This document shows positions 11,501 through 23,500 of a stretch of 64,000 nt of DNA, piece by piece. Below the pieces are notes generated by a model that made no database searches, was not told the DNA's origin, and saw nothing but the letters and a program-made list of their open reading frames with translations. Positions within the stretch are counted from its first letter, which is position 1; each line of letters opens with the position of its first letter. The position numbers and the translations under genes are program-made. Origin of the DNA: Struthio camelus (taxonomy: Eukaryota; Chordata; Aves; Struthioniformes; Struthionidae); the NCBI RefSeq assembly GCF_040807025.1, contig NC_090956.1, positions 1,724,517-1,788,516 on the forward strand, read 5' to 3'.

Positions 11501-14500
11501 TGCTGCACTTAATGATGTGTCAGCGGTTCCCACATAAACTTCTTCTCGGGGTTTACAGCCGGCCTGCGAAGCCTCGCTCCGAGCGGGGACTCGGCAGCCA
11601 GGAGCGCGCCGGCGTCTGCCAAGTTTCCTTCCAGAGAGCGATTATTACTCAGCCTGGGGCGACAAGTGTTTATTTTACGTTTTTCTTGCATCTCGCCTTG
11701 GCGGGCCTGGAGCCGCGGCGGGTGCGAACCCTCCTGTCGCCTCCGGCCGCCCCGTCCGCGAGGCCGGGCGAGCGGCCCGGCCGGCCCTTCGCCGTGGCCG
11801 CCCCGGCCCCTGGGGGCGCAGCTCCGGCGGCTCCCCGGCCGCGGCTCCCTTCCCGCCGGAGAGCGGGCGGCCGGCCCCGGGCACGCGGCCTCGGCTTTCC
11901 CCCCAAAGGCGCCCAGGTGTTTGGCAGGGGCGCGGGATGCTCGCGGGATGCTCGCGGTGGCGGGGCCGGGCGCCGCGGCGTTCCCGGCGGGGCACCCCGA
12001 GCCAGCGCGGCGGCGGCCGCCCCGGTTGCTCTCGCCGGCGCGGTTTGCTCGTAGCCAGCCCGGCGTCTGGCTCCTCTCGCCGCTCTGCCCGCGCTCCCTT
12101 TAACTCTCGCCGGGCCGGCTGCGGCGGCAGGCGCCCGGGCGGCGCGCGCTGGGGCTGGAGCGGGACGCCGAGCCAGCCCCCGGGGTGTCCCGGGGCCGGT
12201 GGCAACTCCGAGAGCCGCCGGAGCGTTTCCGTGGTCCGGTGCCCGGGGGAGCACCGTGCAGCGCCCGCGCCCCGTCTGCGGCACGCGGGGCCCCCGAGGC
12301 GCCCGCCGCTCGGAGGGCTGCTCCCGGCTGGCCGGGTCCGGCTGCTGGGGGTGCGCGCCGCGCCGCGCCGCGCTGCACCGCGCTGGGTGCCGTGCCGCGC
12401 CGCGGGCGCTGGCTCTGCGCGGCCGGCGCGGCGCTGCCCTGCGGAGCGGCCGCGGGTGGGCCTCCGGCTGGCCGCGCGCCATAAACCCGCTGCGCGCTCG
12501 CCTCGCCCGGCCGCGGCGCGCAAGGTGCCTTTGAGAAGCCTTCAGAAACCCGCTGGGAGGGCGCTAGCGAACGCGACTGATGGCTGGGCGGCGCGCAAGG
12601 AAAAGGGGTCGGAAAGCGCGGTCTGGCCCGCGCCTCTGCCTGGGAGCGCCGGGGCGGCCGCTGCGGCCTCGTCGCGCCGCTGCTCGGGGCGAAGGCAGGG
12701 TGCAGACCCAGCGCCGCCTCCGGCCCGGCCCGCGGCTCCTCTTGCCCGGTCCCCTCTCGGCCCCGGAGGGACGCCGGCCGGCAGCGCGTCCCTGCCCGGG
12801 GCTGGGAGCGCTCGCACCGGCGAGTCGGCTGTTCGTGTCAGGCCAAAAGGGATCTTTAAGCCGTAATGAAATGTTAATAGTATTTTCCGACTCAATGCGG
12901 GAGTAGAAAATGAGGTGTTTAACGCCGGGCTCCGCAATGACAGGAGCAATCAGCCTGAAAAATGGGAAGCGGGGCTGCAGCGCGCCGGCTGCGGCGCGTC
13001 CCGCCGGGCTCGGGCCGCCTGCCCCGCGCCCCTGACGGACGGGTGCCGCCAGCGGCTCTCGCGCCGCGGGTGTCCCCCGGGCGAGGGCTGGCGGCGGGCC
13101 GGCTCGCGAACCTCCACAAAAATGGGGTGGGAGAAGCCGGAGGGAGCGCGCCCGGGCGGCTGCGGGGGCGATCGCCGCGCTGCTCCCGGCGGGAAGCACC
13201 GTGCCCGGCAGAGCCCGGCCGCCGTGCGGGAGCGGCGGCGTGGGGAGCGCGTGCTCTGCCCCGAGTCTCCTTGGGCCTCGCCAGCAAGGTCGCTGCCGCC
13301 GGCCTGGTGCAGAGCCAAGCGATTAGAGCAGGGATTGAGGCGGCCTCGTGGCTGCCGTGCCCTGGGGCGCCGCGGCCAGCCGGGGCTCCGGCTCCGCGCC
13401 CTGCCGCAGCCCTTCTCCGCTGCAGCCGGAGCAGGTTGGGGTTGCAGCCTGCAGAGCCGCCCCGGGCACTGCCTCCCCGAGCACCGTGCAGGTCAGCTCT
13501 GTGAGCGTGTCCCTGTGCATCCCGGTGCCCCTGTGTACATCCCTGCACATCCCTGTGCGTCCCTGTGCCCATCCCTGCCCATCCCTGTGCATCCCTGTGC
13601 ATGCATGTGCCTGTGCCCATCCCTGTGCATCCATGTGCCCATCCCTGTGCATCCCTGTGCATCCCTGTGCCCATCCCTGTGCATCCCTGTGCCCCTGTGC
13701 ATCCCTGTGCCTGTGCACATCCCTGCACATCCCTGTGCCCCTGTGTGTCCCTGTGCCCATCCCTGCCCATCCCTGTGCATGCATGTGCCCATCCCTGTGC
13801 ATCCCTGTGCATCCCTGTGCCTGTGCCCATCCCTGTGCATCCATGTGCCCATCCCAGTGGATCCCTGTGCCCCTGTGCATCCCTGTGCATCCCTGTGCCC
13901 CTGTGCACATTGCTGTGTATCCTTGTGCATCCCTGTGCCTTTGCGCATCCCTGTGCCCCTGTGCATCCACGTGCACCGCTGCGCATCCCTGTGCCCATGC
14001 ACATCTGTGTGCCGGTGGCCAGCTCCGCTGGATGCCTCCGGCAGCGCCTGCTTCCCAGGCCGGGCACGGGGCTCAGTGCTGGGGACCGCTCTCGGCTGCA
14101 GTAGCGGCCGGCCGATGCCTTCTGGAGGAGGCTGGTGGGAGCTTGGCGCTGTGCCACCTCCTCACCGAGGCGCCCGTAGGTTTTTGGTACGTTAATGCTG
14201 GAGCCGCCTGAGCGCACAAAGCAGCTGCCGGCCCTGCTCCTGCATTGCAGCTGGCCTGTTTACAGCGCGCTCCTCGGCGGCTCCGCGCTGCTCATCAGCA
14301 GCTATTCTTCCGGCTCTCTCCCTTCCAGCGTGCACAAATCCCGGGACTGTCTCTGACTGAGCCCTCGCGGCCCAGCTCCCCTGCAGGGCAAGGGGCAGGC
14401 GGCCTCGCGCAGCCCCTCGCCGGCCTCCCGGCGGCCGCTCTGCTGGGGACACGGGCGACCAGGGGTGCTGGGGCCAGCGCCGCCACCTTGCACGGCATCG

Positions 14501-17500
14501 CCTCTGCGATGCCCCGCGCCGGCGTCCCCTCCTCGCCGTCGGCAGCTCCGCGGACCCCCGCCGACGGCCGGCCCCGAGCCGCCGCGCAGGGGGCGCGTGG
14601 ATGGCGACGCGCTCAGCAGCGGAGGCGGGAAGGGCAACCGGGCCGTCGCGGCGTGGGGCCAGGAGAAATGGGGGCGTTAGAGGCCCCGTGTTGTACCGGG
14701 GCTGTCGCGTCGGTCTCGGGTGCGTGAGCGCCCATCGCAGGCGCCGGGGCAGCGCCCGGTTCCCTGTGGTTTCTGTGGGCGCCCTGCAGGCGGGGGCACC
14801 GCGCAGGGCTGCACCCACGCGTGCGCCCGGCCACCCGCTCCGGCTAAGCCCGGGAGCGCGGCGGGCCGGGCCGGGCCGGGGCTGTCCCGGTCCTGCCGCG
14901 GGCTGGCTGCTGGCGGGGCAGGTTGGGAGCGTTTTCCCGAGCCCCAGCCCCGACCTCTCCGTTTGCGGCCGGGTTTGCCCCCCGCGGCGGCGGGGCTGCG
15001 GTGGTCCCGCGGGTCCCCGCCGGCGGGGCTCGGGGACGCGGGGCGGCGAGGCGGGGGCGAGCGTGCCCGTCGCCCTCCCCGGCCGTCTCCGCCGCCGCGG
15101 TGGCGCGGCTCCCTTCCAGCCAGCCAGATTGCCGAAAATTACCTGCTTAACGTCGCCCCGGAGCGGTGAAAATAGACTTTCAATTAAGGCGCCGTGCAAA
15201 CGGCACCCGCGCGGCTTTCCGCGGAGGCGCGGGTGGGCGTTGGGCTGGCGCGGGGCTGACGGCGGGCCGGTGCCGGCACGGCGGCGCGGCGGAGCGTTTC
15301 CCGCAGCCCCGGCTCGAGCAGCCGGGCGCCGGCGGGGCGCGAGGCACGGCCGAGCCCCGAAACGGGCCGGGGGGACCCTGGCGGTGCCGTGTCCGCCGGC
15401 GGCCCCGGCCAGCAGAGCCGTTCCGAGCGTCGCGCAGCCGTCGTGCTGCTGGTGGCTGCGGGGGGCTGGAGAGGGGCGGTGGGGACGGGACGCGGCCGCC
15501 CCGGCTCCCCGGCGCGGCCCCGGGCTCGCAGCCCTGGCTGGGCGCCCGCGGCCGCAGGGGGGGGTCTCCGCCGGCCCCCCGGGGAGCAGGCGCGTGGCAG
15601 CCCCGGGCTCGGCTCGGCCCCCGGCGGGATGCTGCCGGGCCCGGGCGCGCTGCGCGGCCGCCGAGGTCGGGCGAGGACAGGGCTCGGGAGGACGGCGCGG
15701 CTCCGTCCCCCCCGGGGCTGCCACCCTGGCCCTCCCCAGCGGCCTGGCGTGGCGGCCCCCCCCCCACCCCCCCCTTTGGTTCTAAAAATCTCCTTTTAAA
15801 GGAAAAGAAAAATACAAATTAGTCCCTGCTGCCTCTTGAAAGCTGCGTTTGAGTCGCTTGCTCGGGGCCCCAGGGGAGAGGCCCCGGGCTGCTGCAGCGC
15901 GGCCGTGACTCAGGCTCCTACGGCCCCGTGATTCGGACGTGCGGATTGCTCCGCTCTCCCGGGAAGGCCCCGGCGCGGGCGCCGGGCGTCCGGACGAACG
16001 CGCGTCGGGCGCGAGCGCGGCCCCGAGCTCGCGGGCGCGGGGCGGCCGGGTCGGGGCTTTGCCCCTGGCGGGAGCTGGGCCGGGGGCTGCACCGGCAGAA
16101 GGCGCCCCGGGGCGGCGGGGCGCTCGCTCCCTGCGCAGCCCCGGCGTGCTGCTCCGCGAGGGCAGGGGGCTCGCTGCTCCCGCGGTGCTCCTGTGCCGGC
16201 CGCTGCCGGCTCTCCTGGCGTCGCCGTGCCTTGGCCCTGCCGGGCCGTCGCGGCGGGCTGAGCGTGGCCCCTGGGTGCCGGTGGCAGAGAGGGGGGGACG
16301 TTCCCACACGGGCTGTGAGCCGCGGAGCGCAGGGCCAGCGTCCCTCGCCTGCCCGGGCTTCGGAGACGAGCTGTGACGGGCAGCGGGGTTCAGGGGCGCC
16401 CGGCCGCGAGGGGCAGAGGGGCGCCCGGCGCGGAGGGGCAGAGGGGCGCCCGGCGCGGAGGGGGCAGAGGGGCACCCGGCCGCGAGGGGCAGAGGGGCAC
16501 CCGGCCGCGAGGGGCTGCGGGTCCCTGGCTGCGAGGGGCAGAGGGGCACCCAGCGCAGAGGGGCAGAGGGGCGCCCGGCCGCAAGGGGCAGAGGGGCGCC
16601 CGGCACGGAGGGGCTGCGGGCGCCCGGCCGCGAGGGGCAGAGGAGCGCCCGGCGTGGGTGGGCTGCAGGCGCCCGGCCGCGAGGGGCAGAGGGGCGCCCA
16701 GCGTGGGTGGGCTGTGGGCGCCCGGCGTGGGTGGGCTGCGGGCGCCCAGCTGTGAGGGGCAGAGGGGCGCCCGGCGCGGAGGGGCTGCGGGCGCCTGGCC
16801 GCGAGGGGCAGAGGGACGCCTGGCATGGGTGGGCTGCGGGCACCCGGCGTGGGTGGGCTGCGGGCGCCCGGCTGTGAGGGGCAGAGGGGCGCCCGGCGTG
16901 GGTGGGCTGCGGGCGCCCGGCTGTGAGGGGCAGAGGGACGCCCGGCATGGGTGGGCTGCGGGCGCCCGGCGTGGGTGGGCTGCGGGCGCCCGGCTGTGAG
17001 GGGCAGAGGGGCGCCCGGCGCGGAGGGGCTGCAGGCGCCCGGCCGTGAGGGGCAGAGGGGCACCCAGCTGCGAGGGGCAGAGGGGCGCCCAGCGCGGAGG
17101 GGCAGAGGGGCGCCCGGCGTGGGTGGGCTGCAGGCGCCTGGCCGCGATGGGCAGAGGGGCGCCCGGCCGCGAGGGGCAGAGGAGCGCCCGGCGTGGGTGG
17201 GCTGCAGGCGCCCGGCCGCGAGGGGCAGAGGGGCGCCCAGCGTGGGTGGGCTGTGGGCGCCCGGCGTGGGTGGGCTGCGGGCGCCCAGCTGTGAGGGGCA
17301 GAGGGGCGCCCGGCGCGGAGGGGCTGCGGGCGCCTGGCCGCGAGGGGCAGAGGGACGCCTGGCATGGGTGGGCTGCGGGCACCCGGCGTGGGTGGGCTGC
17401 GGGCGCCCGGCTGTGAGGGGCAGAGGGGCGCCCGGCGTGGGTGGGCTGCGGGCGCCCGGCTGTGAGGGGCAGAGGGACGCCCGGCATGGGTGGGCTGCGG

Positions 17501-20500
17501 GCGCCCGGCGTGGGTGGGCTGCGGGCGCCCGGCTGTGAGGGGCAGAGGGGCGCCCGGCGCGGAGGGGCTGCAGGCGCCCGGCCGTGAGGGGCAGAGGGGC
17601 ACCCAGCTGCGAGGGGCAGAGGGGCGCCCAGCGCGGAGGGGCAGAGGGGCGCCCGGCGTGGGTGGGCTGCAGGCGCCTGGCCGCGATGGGCAGAGGGGCG
17701 CCCGGCCGCGAGGGGCAGAGGGGTGCCCGGCGTGGGTGGGCTGCGGGCGCCGGGCAGCGGTGCCCAGCCGCGGGGGGCAGTGGTGTATCCAGCTGTGGTG
17801 AACAGCAGCGTGTCCAGCTGCGATGAGTTGCAGGAAGGTCCGTTGTGATGGTCAGCATGGTTTTCAGCTGTGATGGGCAGCAGGCACCCAGGTGTGCCGG
17901 AGAGGGGTGCGTCCGCCGGGGCAGGGCGAGCGGCGCCGGTGCCCTCCGCCCGCCGGTCCGTCCCGGCCGCGCCGCTGCGGGCACCCAGAGCCCTGCTACG
18001 AGTGCGCCTCGGCAGCGTCCCGCGAGCTTCCCCTGCATTATTTATACAGTCCGAATTGATCATAGGATGATAATGGCTTTATTAGCATCTGAACGTAGTG
18101 TGGGCTTGTTACTTGACGTGACCTTGGCTGCAGGAATAGAAACGTTTCCCTGTTGGACAACTGCTGGGAAGAGCTCCCGGCCTCGGCACAGCCTCTGCCT
18201 GCGGGGCTCTCCGGGGCCCTGCCGGCCGGCGCAGCGTCGGGAGGGGACGCGGGCGTCCCGCCGCGGTGCCTGGAGGCTGCGCCGGAGGTGGCCCCTGCCC
18301 GGTGGCGGCCCTGGGGACCATGGGAGGTCCCGGGGGACCCTGGAGCTGGGTGGGCAGCGCGGCCCCGCAGCGACCACCCAGGCTCTCCGTTCCCGGCGCG
18401 ACGGCTCGGGAGGCGCGGACAGGAAAATATTGCCGCTCTTGCCAGGGCTCCTAGTGCAACAAGAGCTTTCAACACCCGTTGTTTGCGTGGCACTCGTCAG
18501 CAAGGATATAATTAAGAGCAGCTATTTTTGATGCTTCCTTTATCTGGCGGCTCACAGCGATGCTGTTGCAGGATCCCCCCTCACCCACCGAAACAGGCGC
18601 TCGGCTCCTGCGCGCCCGTCTTCCCTGTGCGGGAACGCGGGTGCAGGGGTGCAGGAGCGCGGGTGCGGGAACGTGGGTGCAGGGGTGCAGGAGCGCGGGT
18701 GCGGGAATGTGGGTGCAGGGGTGCAGGAGCGCGGGTGCGGGAACGCGGGTGCAGGGGTGCAGGAGCGCGGGTGCGGGAACGTGGGTGCAGGGGTGCAGGA
18801 GCGCGGGTGTGGAAACGTGGGTGCAGGGGTGCAGAAACGCGGGTGCGGGAACGTGGGTGCAGGGGTGCAGGAGTGCGGGTGCGGGAACGAGGGTGCAGGG
18901 GTGCAGATACGCGGGTGCGGGAACGTGGGTGCAGGAGTGCGGGTGCGGGAACGCGGGTGCAGGGGTGCAGGAGTGCGGGTGCGGGAACGTGGGTGCAGGG
19001 GTGCAGATACGCGGGTGCGGGAACGTGGGTGCAGGAGTGCGGGTGCGGGAACGCGGGTGCAGGGGTGCAGGAGCGCGGGTGCGGGAACGCAGGTGCAGGG
19101 GTGCAGGAGCGCGGGTGCGGGAACACGGGTGCAGGGGTGCAGGAGCGCGGGTGTGGGAACGCGGGTGCAGGGGTGCGGGAACGTGGGTGTGGGAACATGG
19201 GTGCAGGAGTGCGGGAACGTGGGTGCAGGGGTGCAGGAGCACGGGTATGGGAACGCGGGTGCAGGGGTGCAGGAGCGCGGGTGCGGGAACGCGGGTGCAG
19301 GAGCGCGGGTGCGGGAACGTGGGTGCAGGGGTGCAGGAGCGCGGGTATGGGAACGCGGGTGCAGGGGTGCAGGAGTGCGGGTGCGGGAACGCGGGTGCAG
19401 GGGTGTGGGAACGCGGGTGCAGGGATGCAGGAGCGCGGGTGTGGGAACGCGGGTGCAGGGGTGCAGGAGCGTGGGTGCGGGAACGCGGGTGCAGGGGTGC
19501 AGGAGCGCGGGTGCGGGAACACGGGTGCAGGGGTGCAGGAGTGCGGGTGCGGGAACGCGGGTGCAGGGGTGCAGGAGCGCGGGTGCGGGAACGCGGGTGC
19601 AGGGGTGCGGGAGCGTGGGGGCAGGAGCGCGGGTGCGGGAACGCGGGTGCAGGAGCGCGGGTGCGGGAACGTGGGTGCAGGGGTGCAGGAGCGCGGGTAT
19701 GGGAACGCGGGTGCAGGGGTGCAGGAGTGCGGGTGCGGGAACGCGGGTGCAGGGGTGCAGGAACGTGGGTGCGGGAACGCGGGTGCAGGGGTGCGGGAGC
19801 ACGGGTGCAGGAGCGCGGGTGCGGGAGCGCGGGTGCAGGGGCGCGGGCACACGGGAACGCGGTGCCCGGAGCCAGGGCTGCTCCCGCCGGGCCGCCCCGG
19901 CATCTCCCTGCTCGTGTCCCGTGCCGCTCCCCTCCGCCTCGCAGGGCGGATGCGGGTGGGGAGGGACCCAGGCGTCCTGCTGCCCCCGGGCTCTGAAGGG
20001 GGAAGATCGGCAGGGACCGTGGGCGTAGCAGGGGAGCGCGACCGCTGCGGGGGCAAAGACAAGGGTCAGCGGGAGGCTTTGGCATTCGGCAGGGCTCCGC
20101 AGGGCCCCTGGGGCTGCCTGCTCCCCCCGGCCGCCTCCTGCGTTGCAGCACAGGGAACAGGGAGGAATGAGCCCAAAGCAGCCATCGGGGCGGAAGGAGC
20201 CCCTGCCGTGTCCCGGCTGCGTCCGGCGGGCTCGACGCCTGAGGGTCGGCCCTGCGGGTGGCCGCGCCGGGGGTCCCGGCGGCTCGGCGGGGGAGGCTGC
20301 CGGGGCGGCCGCCACGGCTTTCCCCTCATTAGGTGGATGTTGATTCAGCGGAGGTTGGAGCCATCTGCTCGGAGCAGACGCCCGCTCCCCGCGAGCCGGC
20401 GCGTCGCTGCCGGGCGGCCCTGCGCCGGGGGGAGCGCGGCGCCCCGCGCGAGGCGCCCACCCTGCCGCGAGCTGCCGGGACCGGTCTGCGTCCCGGCCGT

Positions 20501-23500
20501 GCCGCCGCCGGCGCGGTCGTCCAGGCGCTGCCACGGCCGGGATCTGCTCCGTCAGCGGCGGCTCGGCCGGGAGCCGCCGGGACCGGGGACGGCTGGCGCT
20601 GGCTCTGCGCGGGTGCAGCATGCCGGCGGGCGCTTCGTGGCCCGGTGCCGGGCAGGGAGCCGCGGCCCCGGCGGGGCGGACGGGCCGGGGGAGCGCGCTG
20701 CGGTGGCTCGGCCTCGGGTGCCTTCCGGCAGCGCCATGCCCTGCTCCAAGCGAAGGCGTTCGGGAGAGTCGTAGCCGGGACGAGGTCCCCGCGGCGGCAC
20801 CCGCAGCGCTCCCGCAGAGCCCCGGGGGCCGGGCTGCGGGGAGGAGCCCTTGGGGCGGCCCCGGCCCCGGCGAGCCGGCTGCGTTCCCGCGCGGCGGCGG
20901 CGGCCGGCCGGGCTCCCCTCCCGCTCGTGCTCTTTGCCTTTTGCAGCCGGTGTTTGTAATCAGCCGAGCTCCCCGCCGCCTTCGCTCTGCCTCGGTTTCC
21001 CCTGCGGTTGCGTGCTGTTGCCGAGCTCTCTCGTGGCTGGCTGTCCCGGACGTGCAGCCTCCGGGGCAGCGCCGGGCGCTGCGGGGGCCCCCGCGCGGCG
21101 GGGCGCAGGGGCTCGCACCCGGCCCTGCTGCCGCCCCAGGCGAGGCGCCGAGTGGGGCGGCCGCGCTGGCCGCGAGCGCCGCGGGGCCTCCCCGGCGGCC
21201 GGGGGAGCTGCTTGCGATGGCTCCTTTCCTCGAGTGCTTGCAGGAGAACCGCGAGTCCCAGCTGGCACTGGGCATCCCTGTCCTTAACTGCTGTCAGTAG
21301 GTTTCAGAATCAACGCCAGCTCTAGCAGAGGGGCCGGGCTGGCTCCTGGCCCTCCTGAAGCAGCCTCGAGGGACGTGTTGCAGCAGGCCTGGGCCGGCTC
21401 TGAGACCGTGGCAGCGCTGACGGTCCAGCGGCGCCGGGGCCAGACCGGCCGGCGTTCGTCGTTTCGGCGCGGCAGCCGGGGCGGAGCGGGGCCGGGCGCA
21501 GGTCGGGGGCGGCCGAGGGGGCTCGGCCGGGCCGCCGCTGCCGCCGGCTGCGGGTGACGGGGCGCCGTGCTGGGCGCAGGGGAGCTGCGCGGGGCCGGCG
21601 CTCGCCGCGGCTGGGGCGCCCAGCGGGTCGCGGCGGCTGCAGGCGCGGCGGGGCGCGTTTCCCCGCGACGGCGTGTTCGAGTCCGGCGCTGGCGGCAAAG
21701 GCCCGGGCGCGGGGCTGCCCGGTGCAGCCTCCCTGCCTCCGGCCCGGGCCGCGCGCTGCTGCCGTTTGGTGTTAAAGAAGCCGCTTTTGGGGTTCGAAAC
21801 GGCGGATAATGAGCTGCTGGTTGGGAAGCGAGAGTTGAGCAACGTCTCCCTCCCTCCGCGGCGGAGCGGGCTGCCGGCGGCGGGTCTCGCCGGGCGCAGC
21901 GGCGGGCCGCGCTCCGGCGGCGGGCAGGCGGAGGGGCCCGGCGGGCCGTGCCGGGAGCTGGCCGGCGGCCCGTCCCCGGGCCGGGGCGGAAGACTGGAGG
22001 CACTGTTCGGTGCCCGCTGGCGGCCGCCGGGGCCTTTTGTCCCCGGGCGATTTGCATCTCCCGAGGCGGCTCTGCCCCTCTCGTGGGAGCGGCTAATTGG
22101 AGCGGGGCCGGCGGCGGGAGCGGAAGCGGCCGGGCGCCTCTCCACGGGCGCTGAAAGGCTCCATTGTGGCCGTGCTGGCAGCGGGCTCGGCCCCGCAGCC
22201 GGGGTCAGCGCTGGGGCCCAGCGCCCCTCCGGTGCCGGCAGCGCTGCGTCCTCCGGGCGATGCTGCCGCTGCCCCGCGCCCCAAAGGATGCCCAGACCCC
22301 CCCGACACCCCAAAGGATGCTCGGACCCCCCGGCGCCCCAAAGGATGCCCGGATCCCCCTGACACCCCAAAGGATGTCCGGACCCCCCACGCCCCAAAGG
22401 ATGCCCAGACCCCCTGGCGCCCCAAAGGATGCCCGGATCCCCTTGACACCCCAAAGGATGTCCGGACCCCCCCTGGTGCCCCAAAGGATGCCCAGACTCC
22501 CCGGGGCCCAAAGGAGGCCCGCACCCCCCCGGCACCCCAAAGGATGCCCAGACTCCCCCGGCACCCCAAAGGATGCCCAGACTCCCCCGACACCCCAAAG
22601 GATGCTCGGACCCCCTGGCGCCCCAAAGGATGCCCGGACCCCCCCTCGTGCCCCAAAGGATGCCCAGACTCCCCGGGGCCCAAAGGAGGCCCGCACCCCC
22701 CCGGCACCCCAAAGGATGTCCGGACCCCCCCGACACCCCAAAGGATGTCCGGACCCCCCGCGCCCCAAAGGATGCCCAGACCGCCCAGGTGCCCCAAAGG
22801 ATGCCCAGACCCCCCCGGCATCCCAAAGGATGCCCGGACCCCCCCCGACACCCCAAAGGATACCCGGATCCCCCTGGCACCCCAAAGGATGTCTGGACCC
22901 CCCGCGCCCCAAAGGATGCCCAGACCCCCTGGCTCCCAAAGGATGCCTGGATCCCCCTGGCACCCCAAAGGATGCCCGGACCCCCCCCGACACCCCAAAG
23001 GATGTCCGGACCCCCCGCGCCCCAAAGGATGCCCAGACCGCCCCGGTGCCCCAAAGGATGCCCAGACCCCCCGACACCCCAAAGGATGCCCAGACCCCCT
23101 GGCACCCCAAAGGATGCGCAGACCCCCCCCGACACCCCAAAGGATGCCCGGACCCCCTGGCACCCCAAAGGATGCCCAGACCCCCGACACCCCAAAGGAT
23201 GCCCGGACCCCCTGGCACCCCAAAGGATGCCCAGACCCCCGACACCCCAAAGGATGCCCGGACCCCCTGGCACCCCAAAGGATGCCCAGACCCCCGACAC
23301 CCCAAAGGATGCCCGGACCCCCTGGCACCCCAAAGGATGCGCAGACCCCCCCCGACACCCCAAAGGATGCCCAGACCCCCTGGCACCCCAAAGGATGCGC
23401 AGACCCCCCCCGACACCCCAAAGGATGCCCGGACCCCCTGGCACCCCAAAGGATGCCCAGACCCCCGACACCCCAAAGGATGCCCGGACCCCCCGACGCC

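Noticed and set aside
18552-21275. Very long open frames (up to about 900 codons) on both strands
   Set aside because: They run through the 36-bp array, have no splice-linked or conserved protein sequence, and exist in several frames at once; a product of GC-rich repeats with unit length divisible by three.
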